A DNA stretch of 64,000 nt. Origin: an uncultured Lachnospira sp. (GTDB lineage: Bacteria > Bacillota > Clostridia > Lachnospirales > Lachnospiraceae). The notes beneath the pieces are model-generated. The model searched no databases, had not been told where the DNA came from, and was given only the letters and a program-made list of their open reading frames with translations. The stretch lies in NCBI GenBank assembly GCA_910587485.1, contig CAJUKN010000008.1, positions 69,450 to 133,449 of the forward strand, in the 5' to 3' direction. A program made the translations under genes and the position numbers. Positions 50,312-59,984 of the stretch are shown piece by piece (the first letter of the stretch is position 1; every line of letters begins with the position of its first letter).

Positions 50312-51640
50312 ATGGATTTGTTTGATTATATGAGAGAAAATAAAATGAAGCAGGAATCTCCACTAGCTTCACGAATTAGACCCCAAATACTTGATGAAGT
50401 CGTTGGACAGCAGCATATTATTGGCAAGGATAAATTACTTTATAGAGCAATTGCAGCAGACAAGCTAAGTTCTATTATACTTTATGGACCACCCGGTACT
50501 GGAAAGACGACACTTGCAAAAGTGATAGCCAATACAACTAGCGCAGATTTTATGCAGATAAATGCTACGGTTGCTGGAAAAAAAGATATGGAATCGGTTG
50601 TTGAAAAAGCAAAAGATAATTTAGGTATGTATGGTAAAAAAACGATTCTTTTTGTTGATGAAATTCACCGATTTAACAAAGGGCAACAAGATTATCTTCT
50701 GCCCTTTGTAGAGGACGGAACTGTTATACTAATTGGTGCTACAACAGAAAATCCATATTTTGAAGTAAATAGCGCGCTGATATCAAGGTCTATTATTTTT
50801 GAGTTAAAACCTCTAAATAAAGAAGATATTAAGACGATATTAAAGCGTGCAGTTTATGATGAAAAATGTGGAATGGGAAGTCTTCATGCAGATATTGACG
50901 AGGAAGCCTTAGACTTTCTTGCAGATATATCCAATGGAGATGCCAGAAACGCATTAAATGCAGTAGAGTTAGGTGTATTGACTACAAAGCCTTCAGATGA
51001 TGGCATCATTCATATCAATCTGTCTGTTGCACAGCAATGTGTACAGAAAAGAGCATTAAATTATGATAAAAATGGTGATAGTCATTATGATACCATATCT
51101 GCATTTATTAAGAGTATGAGAGGGTCTGACCCTGATGCAGCAGTGTATTATTTGGCAAGAATGTTGTATGCTGGTGAAGATATCAAATTTATTGCACGAA
51201 GAATTATGATATGTGCCAGTGAGGACGTAGGAAATGCTGACCCACAAGCACTTGTGGTGGCTGTCAATGCAGCTATGGCAGTAGAGCGGCTTGGAATGCC
51301 AGAGGCAAGAATTGTCTTATCGCAGGCTGCTGCGTATGTTGCATGTGCGCCAAAGAGCAATGCAGCATATATAGCAATTAATCGTGCATTGGATATTGTA
51401 AAAGATGAAAAAACCTATGGAGTGCCATCACATTTGAGGGAGGCAGGTTATAAAGGTGCTAAAAATTTAGAGCGTGGACTAAATTATAAATATGCACATG
51501 ACTATACAAATCATTATGTACAACAACAGTATTTACCAGATGAACTTGTAGGAACAACATTTTATGAACCAACCAATAATGGATATGAAGCAACGATAAA
51601 GGAACATATGAACAGGATAAAAGCGGAGGCTGATAAGTAG
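50312..51640 (+). CDS. rarA: replication-associated recombination protein A (RarA/MgsA)
   Basis: The 442-residue AAA+ ATPase acts at stalled replication forks and interacts with SSB. Motifs: LDEVVGQQHIIG, Walker A YGPPGTGKTTLA, Walker B LFVDEIHRFNK, sensor LIGATTENPYFEVNSALISR, then the helical tetramer domain with SMRGSDPDAAVYYLARML and ICASEDVGNADPQAL. AAGGAT lies upstream of the ATG. The stop (TAG) is directly followed, with no spacer, by the ATG of the 1221-residue protein, so the two are translationally coupled. Confidence 0.95.
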   Translation: MDLFDYMRENKMKQESPLASRIRPQILDEVVGQQHIIGKDKLLYRAIAADKLSSIILYGPPGTGKTTLAKVIANTTSADFMQINATVAGKKDMESVVEKAKDNLGMYGKKTILFVDEIHRFNKGQQDYLLPFVEDGTVILIGATTENPYFEVNSALISRSIIFELKPLNKEDIKTILKRAVYDEKCGMGSLHADIDEEALDFLADISNGDARNALNAVELGVLTTKPSDDGIIHINLSVAQQCVQKRALNYDKNGDSHYDTISAFIKSMRGSDPDAAVYYLARMLYAGEDIKFIARRIMICASEDVGNADPQALVVAVNAAMAVERLGMPEARIVLSQAAAYVACAPKSNAAYIAINRALDIVKDEKTYGVPSHLREAGYKGAKNLERGLNYKYAHDYTNHYVQQQYLPDELVGTTFYEPTNNGYEATIKEHMNRIKAEADK

Positions 51641-54600
51641 ATGAAAGAGTATCTTAAGCGCTTGGCAAGAGGAAATTTTACATATGACATACCCAAATTA
51701 GATATGGATAGAAAATTGGTTGTCAAGGCTGCCTATAACAGTGTTATAAGACAATCTTTTGTGTTGAAATCTGATTTGCACACTATGGGAATTATATGGT
51801 CTCAAAATGATAGGGTAACAATAAGAAATAATGTGTTTTCGGGTACAGAGTGTAAAATTGACTATGAAATTTATACAAAAGGTCTGCTGCCAAGCGATTT
51901 GATGAAGGGTACATTTGACATTATCAGTATTTCAGGAGAAAAACAGATTTCATATGAAATACAAATTGTTGATAAAGTATATGAGACAAGTATTGGAATA
52001 GTTGATACGACATTTGATTTTTATAATCTTGCTCATAAATCAATTGATGAGGCAGTACAATTTTTTGATAGTAATAATTTTAAAAGCATTGTATTGAAGG
52101 AAGATGTTTTATTAGCAAATATTTATGATATTTTAAAAATGGATAGTGACCGTTCTCATGCAATGTTTGAATTTCTTGTAGCAGCACATAAAAAAAATCC
52201 TGTGACAGTCAATATAGCACATTGTGACTACAAATATGGTAAAAATGTGCAAGTTCGCATTTCACAAGAGGATAAAGCTGTTTTTAATATAATGGATTGC
52301 AGTGATAATAAACCTTATAAGTTATGGATTAATAAGAGCGGTTGGGGTTATATAAAAATTAATATACAAACAGATGCTTCTTTTATTAAATTATCAAGTT
52401 TTGAGTTAAACAGCAATGATTTTACAGGAAATCAAGGTGCGTTCTCTTTTTCAATTGATATAGATAAACTGCATAGTGGGACAAATTTTGGCAGAATTGA
52501 GATGTTTACATATAATCAAAAATTGACAGCAGATATTATTGTGCATTGTAAATCCAATCATTCCAATATTCAACATGCAAATTTTGAACGTAGACTTCTT
52601 ATAGAGATGACAAGATTGTATATTGATTATCGTTTAGAGAATATTGATACAAAAAGTTGGATTACACAATATATAATGATTGTCAACAAGTTAAGAGATT
52701 TTAATGAGCAATCTGTTTATTATCAATTAATGGAGGTACAAGGGCTTACTTATCAAGACCGAATGGTTGAAGCCGAAAACCTATTAGAAAGTATTGATAA
52801 AAATGGTTATCATCAAGATGTATTATTATTTTGTTATTATAGTTATATCAGTGCAACCATTAAAAAAGATGATGTATATACAATTAAAATGGCTTCTGTA
52901 ATTCGTGATTATTATGAAAATGGTTTAGATAATTGGCGTATTTTATGGATTCTTTTTTATATGGATAAAAACTATAGCCGAAATTTAAGTATGAAGCTTC
53001 TTAGGATAAAGGAGGCTTTTAAGAAAGGTTGTTTTAGTCCAATTATGTATTATGAAGCATTGACTGTGATAAACAGTGACCCAATGTTAGTGCGTATTCT
53101 CAATACTTTTGAAATTCGTGTTCTTGCATTTGGATTAAAACATAAGAAAATAACACAAAGGCTTGCGGATTATATTAATTATTTGATTCTCAATGAAAAG
53201 ATGGTATCTGTTCAAGTAATTGATATTGCAAGACAGCTCTATGAGACGTTTAAACAGGACAATATGTTAGAAACGCTTATTATCCATATGATTCGCAATG
53301 AAATGTGCAGCCTAGCCTGTTTTCAATATTATGAAAAAGCCGTTTTAAAAGGATTGAAAATCACAAGACTGTATGAGTTTTATATCAAAAGTATGGATAA
53401 AAGTTCTTATAAAAAACTTCCAGAAGTTGTTTTGATGTACTTTCAATATGAAGTCCATTTAAATTATGTTGATAGGGCATATTTATATGCCAATATTTTA
53501 ACAGAAAATATGGAAGTTTGTTCTTTATATGAAGATGAAATTAAGAATTTTGGATATGAGCAGCTTTGTATGGATAGGATTGATGAGAATTTAAATCTTA
53601 TTTATAAATATATATGGAATATTGATTTGCTTGATAACAACACGGCAGAGAGTATGGTCAATCTTATGTTTACATATAAAGTAAAATGTTTGGATAAAAA
53701 TGTGCGATATGTTATTGTAAAACATAAAGAATTAACCTTGCTTGACAGATATCCAATAGTAGATAAAGTAGCTTATATAACCATGTTTACAAAAGGGTGT
53801 GTGTTGGCTTTTGAGTGCATGGATGGCAGTATACATAAAGATACATTGGCGTATGAGATTGAAAAAGTATTTGAAAATACAGATTTATTGCAGGCTGCAT
53901 TAAATAAAGCAATAAGAAATGAATATATTGAATTTTATAAATTTGAAATGGGTATCAGTTCAGATATGGCGGATACTGTAAAGTATCTTGCGGGATTAAA
54001 AGGGCTTGAAGAACATATGAGGGAAATTCTTAATTCATGGTTGATTGATTATTATTATAATAAAAAAGACCAAATGGGAAATGAAAACTCAACAGCTATT
54101 AATAGAAAAGAAATACAACAATATATTTTATCAAACCATTTAAAGAAAAAAGAGGCAATTCAATATATTGATATTTGTTCAAGTACAGGTATGTTTGATA
54201 CAGCTTGTGATTTAATTGAGAATTATGGAATAGATGGCATCTCTTTTGAAACACTATACAAGATTGGCAGTTTTTTACTTGAAAAATCGGGAAATGTTCA
54301 CGATGTATTGCTGTTAGATATCTGTTTTAAAAGTTTTTTGGGTGGACAATATAATGAAAAAATGTTGTCTTATCTCAATGATAATTTTAACGGGACAAGT
54401 GATGAAATGTACCATGTTTGGAGAACGTGTAATGATTTTGATATAGATAAAACAGATATATCAGAGCGGATTATTGCACAGATGTTGTTTTGTTCGCAGC
54501 AAGATGAAAAATTGACAGAAGTGTTTAATGATTATTACATGTGTTATAATGAGGATAAGAGACATGATATTATAAATAGCAAAAAACGCATTATCATGGA

Positions 54601-55306
54601 TGCCTATATTTGTTATCAAAGTTATCTATATTTTGTCAAACAAAATGTTGTAAGACAACATTCGGTAAAGGAAATAAATATAGAAAATGGTCTAAATATT
54701 AATGAATTTACATTTACAGTTATAGAAAACTATTTGATGGCAAATTATAAAATCCATGATATTTGTAAACTGGCATATCTTAAGTATATGTCAAAAAATC
54801 CCGATACTATGACTGAAACACAAAAAAACTTGGCTGAAACACTGATTAGTGAACTATGTGAAGAAAATAAATGTTTTGATTTTTATAGGAATTTTGGCGA
54901 TGTTTTATGTCTTCCTTACACAATAATAAATCAAACATATGTTCAATATATTGGAAGTCCTGATGCAAAAGTAAATATTTATTTTTATAAAAATGAAAAT
55001 GAGTCCGATATGGAACATGAAATTATAACAGGCTGTTGTGGTGTTTATACAAAAGGGTTTACCCTGTTTTATGGTGACCGAATATCCTATTATTTTACTG
55101 AAGAAACAAAAGGGGAATTGAAGCGTTCAAATGAGTATCAAATAACAGGTGAATCTATTTTTCATAACAAGAATATCAGTAAATTTGATTATATTAATAA
55201 GATACTTGCATGTAAAGAAAAACATGATATAACCACAATGAAAAAACAGATGCAGACATATTGTATCAATGAATACATTGTAGACCAAGTATTTCAAATT
55301 TTGTAA
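51641..55306 (+). CDS. very large helical-repeat protein of unknown function (DUF5717-like)
   Basis: The 1221-residue protein has no signal peptide, no membrane helix and no catalytic motif that I can see. About residues 1-310 are beta-rich and look like two or three Ig/C2-like sandwiches (IRQSFVLKSD, WSQNDRVTIRNNVF, WGYIKINIQTD). About 315-1050 are helical with aromatic and leucine spacing typical of an alpha-solenoid/TPR-like array. About 1090-1190 return to beta strands (VNIYFYKNENE, GFTLFYGDRISYYF). I recall Lachnospiraceae families catalogued as DUF5717/DUF5716 with this gene order, but have not checked it. Its ATG abuts the rarA stop, and an Hsp70-like gene follows after 15-25 bases. 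A large scaffold or client-binding role is inferred from shape only. Confidence 0.75.
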   Translation: MKEYLKRLARGNFTYDIPKLDMDRKLVVKAAYNSVIRQSFVLKSDLHTMGIIWSQNDRVTIRNNVFSGTECKIDYEIYTKGLLPSDLMKGTFDIISISGEKQISYEIQIVDKVYETSIGIVDTTFDFYNLAHKSIDEAVQFFDSNNFKSIVLKEDVLLANIYDILKMDSDRSHAMFEFLVAAHKKNPVTVNIAHCDYKYGKNVQVRISQEDKAVFNIMDCSDNKPYKLWINKSGWGYIKINIQTDASFIKLSSFELNSNDFTGNQGAFSFSIDIDKLHSGTNFGRIEMFTYNQKLTADIIVHCKSNHSNIQHANFERRLLIEMTRLYIDYRLENIDTKSWITQYIMIVNKLRDFNEQSVYYQLMEVQGLTYQDRMVEAENLLESIDKNGYHQDVLLFCYYSYISATIKKDDVYTIKMASVIRDYYENGLDNWRILWILFYMDKNYSRNLSMKLLRIKEAFKKGCFSPIMYYEALTVINSDPMLVRILNTFEIRVLAFGLKHKKITQRLADYINYLILNEKMVSVQVIDIARQLYETFKQDNMLETLIIHMIRNEMCSLACFQYYEKAVLKGLKITRLYEFYIKSMDKSSYKKLPEVVLMYFQYEVHLNYVDRAYLYANILTENMEVCSLYEDEIKNFGYEQLCMDRIDENLNLIYKYIWNIDLLDNNTAESMVNLMFTYKVKCLDKNVRYVIVKHKELTLLDRYPIVDKVAYITMFTKGCVLAFECMDGSIHKDTLAYEIEKVFENTDLLQAALNKAIRNEYIEFYKFEMGISSDMADTVKYLAGLKGLEEHMREILNSWLIDYYYNKKDQMGNENSTAINRKEIQQYILSNHLKKKEAIQYIDICSSTGMFDTACDLIENYGIDGISFETLYKIGSFLLEKSGNVHDVLLLDICFKSFLGGQYNEKMLSYLNDNFNGTSDEMYHVWRTCNDFDIDKTDISERIIAQMLFCSQQDEKLTEVFNDYYMCYNEDKRHDIINSKKRIIMDAYICYQSYLYFVKQNVVRQHSVKEINIENGLNINEFTFTVIENYLMANYKIHDICKLAYLKYMSKNPDTMTETQKNLAETLISELCEENKCFDFYRNFGDVLCLPYTIINQTYVQYIGSPDAKVNIYFYKNENESDMEHEIITGCCGVYTKGFTLFYGDRISYYFTEETKGELKRSNEYQITGESIFHNKNISKFDYINKILACKEKHDITTMKKQMQTYCINEYIVDQVFQIL

Positions 55307-55330
55307 ATTACAGATTGGAGAATGGTAGCT

Positions 55331-56500
55331 GTGGAGATGAACGAAGGTCTGGTTATAGGTATAGATATACATGAGCATATATCACTAGTGGCTTATTATG
55401 ATGAGAGTGAGGCAAAAACGGTTAGTTTAACATTTCCAAATGGAAAAAATTATAAAGAAAACCCAATAAGTACAAAACATTGGTGTATGGCAACAGACGA
55501 TGAACATGTTGGACAAATGGAAGATATTATCCGTTTTTTGGGAAATTTAATTGAATATGTCAAAGAACAGACAGGACGTTTAAAAATAGGAACAGTGTGT
55601 ATATGTGTGGAATCCTTTTCAGCAGAATTATTAAAGTTTTTAGAAATGCTATTTGATAAATTAGGGATTGATTCATTTCATAGAAGTTTTATCAGCAGAG
55701 AGGAAGCTTTTGCATTTTATGTATATAATCAGCGAAAAGATTTATATATGTCCTGTGTTATGTTATTAGATTACAATTATAAAGGTATTGATTGTTATCT
55801 TATGAGTAATGGTAAAATAAAAAATCAGGAAGTCATTAAAGAAAATCGCTATCATTTTTATAATCATAAGATTACAAATGTATTAAATGGAATATTAAAG
55901 CTTGAAGATGTAACAGATGATGTGATTGATTGGCTAAAGGATATAACAAAAAATTATGTGATATCCTCCATATTTGTCACAGGTCAAGGCTTTGATATCA
56001 AAGAATTTCCATCATCATTTACTGATTTTTTATGTAAAAAAAGAAAAGTATTTGCAGGACAAAATCTTTATGTAAAAGGAGCTTGTTATTGTGGATATGA
56101 AAGCTTATATGCTGGCAGATTAAGCCATATGATTCTTGCATGTGGCAATCGTATTACAACAGGCATTGAGTTGGATATATTAGAGCGAGGGAAACAAAAA
56201 AGGCTTCGAGTTATTAAACCTGGTGTAAATTGGTATGCAGCACAAAGAAGTTATGATTTTATTGTTGAAGATTTAACAAGTCTTACCTTTCATTTAAAAC
56301 CTTGTGATGGGAGCGATGATTATTTAAGGACAATTGATATCAGTGAGATACCATACAGAAAGGGAAAGATGACAAGAATTAATATGCAGGTTTATTTTTC
56401 TTCTGAAAATGTATGTCATATTAAAATAAGTGATAAGGGCTTTGGAGGAATTATCAAAAGCTCTGGAAAGGTTGTATATGGGCAACTTGATATTGTGTAG
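55331..56500 (+). CDS. reduced Hsp70/actin-like protein without lid (DUF5716-like)
   Basis: The 389-residue protein begins like an Hsp70 nucleotide domain: LVIGIDIHEHISLVAYY (phosphate 1, with the usual glycine lost), ISREEAFAFYVYNQ, MLLDYNYKGIDCYLM (phosphate 2, LDxG-like) and SIFVTGQGFD (adenosine motif, GG lost). From about 270 it matches the beta substrate domain: IDISEIPYRKGKMTRINMQV and CHIKISDKGFGG align with IPPAMSGVPQIEVTFDI and GIVNVSAKDLGTG of the DnaK in this window. The helical lid is missing. Starts at 55322, 55331 (GTG) and 55337 are possible; GTG has the best Shine-Dalgarno spacing. It overlaps the next gene by 23 bases. ATP hydrolysis is doubtful because of the changed motifs. 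Confidence 0.75.
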   Translation: MEMNEGLVIGIDIHEHISLVAYYDESEAKTVSLTFPNGKNYKENPISTKHWCMATDDEHVGQMEDIIRFLGNLIEYVKEQTGRLKIGTVCICVESFSAELLKFLEMLFDKLGIDSFHRSFISREEAFAFYVYNQRKDLYMSCVMLLDYNYKGIDCYLMSNGKIKNQEVIKENRYHFYNHKITNVLNGILKLEDVTDDVIDWLKDITKNYVISSIFVTGQGFDIKEFPSSFTDFLCKKRKVFAGQNLYVKGACYCGYESLYAGRLSHMILACGNRITTGIELDILERGKQKRLRVIKPGVNWYAAQRSYDFIVEDLTSLTFHLKPCDGSDDYLRTIDISEIPYRKGKMTRINMQVYFSSENVCHIKISDKGFGGIIKSSGKVVYGQLDIV

Positions 56501-57281
56501 AACAAAAGAGACTTCTAACCCATTTCATATAAAAGAAATGGGTGTTCATATCTATTCATTAGAGGAATTATGCTATGTTATATACAATAATATATATATT
56601 ATTAATGAAGATTTTTTTTCAGATGCATTTATGACATTTATTGAAGAAGAGACCTTAGAAAAAGATTTAGCAGATAAATTAAGAAGCACAAAGAAAAAGG
56701 GTGGCAGTTTGGCAGAGATGGTTGCCATTGTGCTTTTATATGTCGATTATTATACAATGGAAGAAGTGGAGGCTATAAAGGAAACCATTAATACGCTGAA
56801 TGCACAAAATGTACGGAAGCGTCTTAAGATTATAGGAGATAACTTGCTCAATGGCGGTCACTATTACAATGCAATATGGAATTATGAACGAATTATAAAA
56901 TTGCCAATAGATAAGGAATTACCTGCTATATTTTATGCAAGTGTATATCATAATATAGGTATTGCATATGCTAAGATGTTTATGTTTTTTCAAGCAGAGC
57001 TTTTCTTTAATAAAGCATATGATATAAGCCAGTATGATATTTCTAAAAAGTATGCAATTATTGTTCGATATCTTTTTGATGAAGATGCGATTATTGAATT
57101 AGATGATGATTCCAAAGAAGAGTATGCCATAAAACAACAGATAGAACACCTTAAAGATGATGCAAGATGCAGTGAGGATTACAAAAGATTGCAAGAGTTG
57201 GAAAAAAATCAAAATTATCATAAAGATGTCTGTGATATCATTGAGAATTGGAAACAAAAATATTTGGAGAATACACGATAA
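56478..57281 (+). CDS. TPR-like soluble protein, partner of the Hsp70-like protein
   Basis: The 267-residue protein has an N-terminal part (about 1-85) with a YSLEELCYVIYNN helix and a basic KSxKKKGG-type loop, and a helical C-terminal part (about 110-260) whose segments ALKIIGDNLLNGGHYYNAIWNYERII and YHNIGIAYAKMFMFFQAELFFNKAYDI follow the TPR spacing (W-LG-Y-A-F-A-P type). The ATG at 56478 lies inside the end of the Hsp70-like gene with GAAAGG upstream, giving a 23-base overlap and likely fixed stoichiometry. No family name is recognised; an Hsp70 co-chaperone or adaptor role is inferred from context. Confidence 0.65.
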   Translation: MGNLILCRTKETSNPFHIKEMGVHIYSLEELCYVIYNNIYIINEDFFSDAFMTFIEEETLEKDLADKLRSTKKKGGSLAEMVAIVLLYVDYYTMEEVEAIKETINTLNAQNVRKRLKIIGDNLLNGGHYYNAIWNYERIIKLPIDKELPAIFYASVYHNIGIAYAKMFMFFQAELFFNKAYDISQYDISKKYAIIVRYLFDEDAIIELDDDSKEEYAIKQQIEHLKDDARCSEDYKRLQELEKNQNYHKDVCDIIENWKQKYLENTR

Positions 57282-57308
57282 AAGTGTGAAAAAAGGAAGT
57301 TTACATTG

Positions 57309-58619
57309 ATGGGATTATTCAAAAATGTTAAGGATAAGTTGGTATCCGTATATGAGGGTGCAGATGATGAATTGAAAGACGATGATGATTATATCATAAA
57401 ATTGACAGCAGGTTTATCAAAAGAAAATGAACAAGACGAATACGAATATGAAGATGAAGTATTTGATGAGGACGAGGAAGAATATGTTGAAAAAGAACCT
57501 GAAGTAATGAATGATGTGGATATTAATAATTTTACATCATCAGATTTTAAATATGATGATATGCTCCAATTTGTTCATGGACAATGTGAGATTATGGAGA
57601 CAGCAATTCATAATATTGATAGAATTATGGATGACTATCATGAGGTTACAGAAGAATTTGCTGATATTGAGCTGTATGAGAATGCGCCTGAAAATTTAAA
57701 AAATCAAGTGGCATATTATGCAGAGTATGTAGACAGTCTTACCGTTGATAGAAAAATTATAACCGATTCGGAGAAGAAGTTGTCAAATAAGGCATATCAG
57801 AGAATGGATAGCTATCGAGATGAAATTCCAAAAAGTATTAAGATAATGGAACAACAAGAATCCTATTTTGAGTCTGTAAAGCGTGATTTGAATCTGCTTG
57901 AGGGTGAAAAAATGGCACTTCGTTTAGAGGGAAAAGAACTGAAACAAAAGCAAAAATATATTCGCAAATATTCCATTTATCTTATTATTTCTTTTGCAAT
58001 TGTATATGGAATCTTTGCTGTTGCAGTCGTTGCAAATAATGATAATTTTAATATGATGTTATTTTTTGTAGTAACGCTGCTTGGTGCTTGTGTGGCTGTT
58101 GGAATCTTTGCTTATCTTAAAATAACACAAAGGCGTGTGCTTCAGACAGAAATTAAAATTAATAAGGCAACCTCTCTTTTAAATAAGGTGAAAGTAAAGT
58201 ATGTTAATTCAGCCAATCTTTTGGAATATGATTATAAACGTTATCGTGTTAATAATGTTCGAGAGTTGAAAAAGAAATATAAATTATATTTGGAGATGAA
58301 AGAAGAGCAAAAAAGAGTTTTTAAGATGACAACCCATTTAAGTGAAGTCGAAGCCGATTTGATGAAAGCACTGGAACGAGTGGGAATGACACATACAAGT
58401 GTATGGATTGGACGAGTGCGGGCTTTATATGATAAGAAAGAAATGGTTGAAGTAAGACATCAATTAGCACGCAGAAGGCAGGAAATACGAAGCAGTATTG
58501 CACATAATGAAGAACGAATTTCTGCCGTAAAGTCCAATATTAAAATGGTTACTACTAAATATCCTGAATATATAAATAATGTTTTAAATATACTTGAAGA
58601 GTTTGAACAGCGAAACTAG
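57309..58619 (+). CDS. two-TM coiled-coil membrane protein of unknown function
   Basis: The 436-residue protein starts with a short basic amphipathic segment (MGLFKNVKDKLVSVY), then a very acidic disordered stretch (about 20-75, D/E in more than half the positions), a helical coiled coil (about 80-215), two membrane helices (about 222-245 and 250-270) and a second coiled coil (about 280-435). Both ends face the same side, most likely the cytoplasm. No family is recognised. It is the last gene of the block and could anchor the helical-repeat and Hsp70-like proteins to the membrane. ATG at 57309 has AAAGGAAG about 11 bases upstream. Tandem hairpins follow. Confidence 0.65.
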   Translation: MGLFKNVKDKLVSVYEGADDELKDDDDYIIKLTAGLSKENEQDEYEYEDEVFDEDEEEYVEKEPEVMNDVDINNFTSSDFKYDDMLQFVHGQCEIMETAIHNIDRIMDDYHEVTEEFADIELYENAPENLKNQVAYYAEYVDSLTVDRKIITDSEKKLSNKAYQRMDSYRDEIPKSIKIMEQQESYFESVKRDLNLLEGEKMALRLEGKELKQKQKYIRKYSIYLIISFAIVYGIFAVAVVANNDNFNMMLFFVVTLLGACVAVGIFAYLKITQRRVLQTEIKINKATSLLNKVKVKYVNSANLLEYDYKRYRVNNVRELKKKYKLYLEMKEEQKRVFKMTTHLSEVEADLMKALERVGMTHTSVWIGRVRALYDKKEMVEVRHQLARRRQEIRSSIAHNEERISAVKSNIKMVTTKYPEYINNVLNILEEFEQRN

Positions 58620-58682
58620 ACAGAAATAATGGTGAAGCTGTATATTTAATTTTGTGTTGAATTTGGATAGACTTATGATATA

Positions 58683-58862
58683 ATAACCACAGCAAAGCTG
58701 TGGTATAAAAGTTCGCAAAGCAAACTTTTGGCAAATTGATATGCTATCATTGAAGAGAAATAACCACAGCAAAGCTGTGGTATAAAAGTTCGCAAAGCGA
58801 ACTTCTGGCAAATTGATAAGTTAACATTAAAGAGAAATAACCACAGCAAAGTTATGGTATAA
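58683..58862 (+). repeat. 77-bp tandem double-hairpin repeats upstream of pheS
   Basis: Units start at 58687, 58764 and 58841 (CCACAGC), giving an exact 77-base period over 2.2 copies. Each unit holds hairpin 1, CCACAGC-AAA-GCTGTGG, and hairpin 2, GTTCGC-AAA-GC(A/G)AAC, both with the loop in GCAAAGC. The third copy is partial and ends about 30 bases before pheS. No T-box motif is present. Confidence 0.85.
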
Positions 58863-58891
58863 CACGTTGCATAAGAATGGAGGAAAGATAT

Positions 58892-59911
58892 ATGAAAGAG
58901 AGACTGGCACAGATAAGAGAAAAGGCATTAGCACAGATTAAAGCAACCGATTCTCTTGATAAATTAAATGAGGTCAGGATATCCTTTTTAGGAAAAAAAG
59001 GTGAACTTACAGAAGTTCTAAAAGGTATGAAAGATGTGGCTCCAGAGGATAGACCACAAGTTGGACAGATTGTGAATGATACAAGAGCTGCTATTGAAGA
59101 GGTGCTGGAAAATGCCAAAAAAGAGATTTCGTCAAAGATGAGAGAACTCCAAATGAAGGCAGAGGTTATCGATGTTACATTGCCAGCCAAAAAGAATAAT
59201 GTAGGTCATTGTCACCCAAGTACATTAGCTTTAAAGGAAGTTAAAAAAATATTTATGGGCATGGGATATGAGGTTGTAGAAGGACCAGAAGTTGAGTTTG
59301 ACTATTATAATTTTGAAGCACTAAATATTCCTGCAAATCACCCTGCTAAAGATGAACAGGATACGTTTTATATTAATGATAAAATTGTCTTAAGAACACA
59401 GACTTCTTCCGTTCAAGTACGTGAAATGGAAAAAGGACACCTTCCAATAAGAATGATATCACCGGGACGTGTATTCCGTTCCGATGAAGTGGATGCAACA
59501 CATTCTCCATGTTTCCATCAGGTTGAAGGATTGGTTATTGATGAAAATGTTACATTTGCCGATTTAAAAGGAACACTTGCATTGTTTGCAAAGGAACTTT
59601 TTGGACCAGATACAAAAGTAAAGTTTAGACCGCATCATTTTCCTTTTACAGAGCCTAGTGCAGAGATGGATGTATCTTGTTTTAAGTGCGGTGGAACAGG
59701 ATGTCGTTTTTGTAAAGGCGAAGGCTGGATAGAAATTCTTGGTTGTGGAATGGTACATCCTCATGTATTTGAGATGAGTGGAATTGATAATGATAAATAT
59801 ACAGGATTTGCATTTGGAATGGGGTTAGAAAGAATTGCACTGCTTAAATATGAGATTGATGATATGAGATTATTATATGAAAATGATATAAGATTTTTAA
59901 AACAGTTCTAA
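58892..59911 (+). CDS. pheS: phenylalanine-tRNA ligase alpha subunit
   Basis: The 339-residue subunit carries the class II catalytic core: coiled-coil N-terminus (about 1-85), HPSTLALKEVKKIFMGMGYEVVEGPE, FYINDKIVLRTQTSSVQVREM (motif 1/2), RVFRSDEVDATHSPCFHQVEGLV and the GFAFGMGLERIALLKY motif 3. A zinc-like CFKCGGTGCRFCKGEGW insertion is visible. GGAGG precedes ATG 58892; the ATG at 58877 contains the Shine-Dalgarno and is rejected. pheT follows after 73 bases. Confidence 0.97.
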   Translation: MKERLAQIREKALAQIKATDSLDKLNEVRISFLGKKGELTEVLKGMKDVAPEDRPQVGQIVNDTRAAIEEVLENAKKEISSKMRELQMKAEVIDVTLPAKKNNVGHCHPSTLALKEVKKIFMGMGYEVVEGPEVEFDYYNFEALNIPANHPAKDEQDTFYINDKIVLRTQTSSVQVREMEKGHLPIRMISPGRVFRSDEVDATHSPCFHQVEGLVIDENVTFADLKGTLALFAKELFGPDTKVKFRPHHFPFTEPSAEMDVSCFKCGGTGCRFCKGEGWIEILGCGMVHPHVFEMSGIDNDKYTGFAFGMGLERIALLKYEIDDMRLLYENDIRFLKQF

Positions 59912-59984
59912 TAGGATATGTGGGTTAAAATAAATCCCTATTTAAAATGGGGCAGCGAACTTTGATAAGGAATGAGGTAATATA

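Noticed and set aside
58683..58862. CRISPR array
   Set aside because: The 77-base units are contiguous palindromic hairpins with no unique spacers, and no cas gene is near.
58620..58891. T-box leader for pheST
   Set aside because: No GGGTGG-type T-box sequence and no specifier-loop stem are visible; the region holds the 77-base double hairpins instead.
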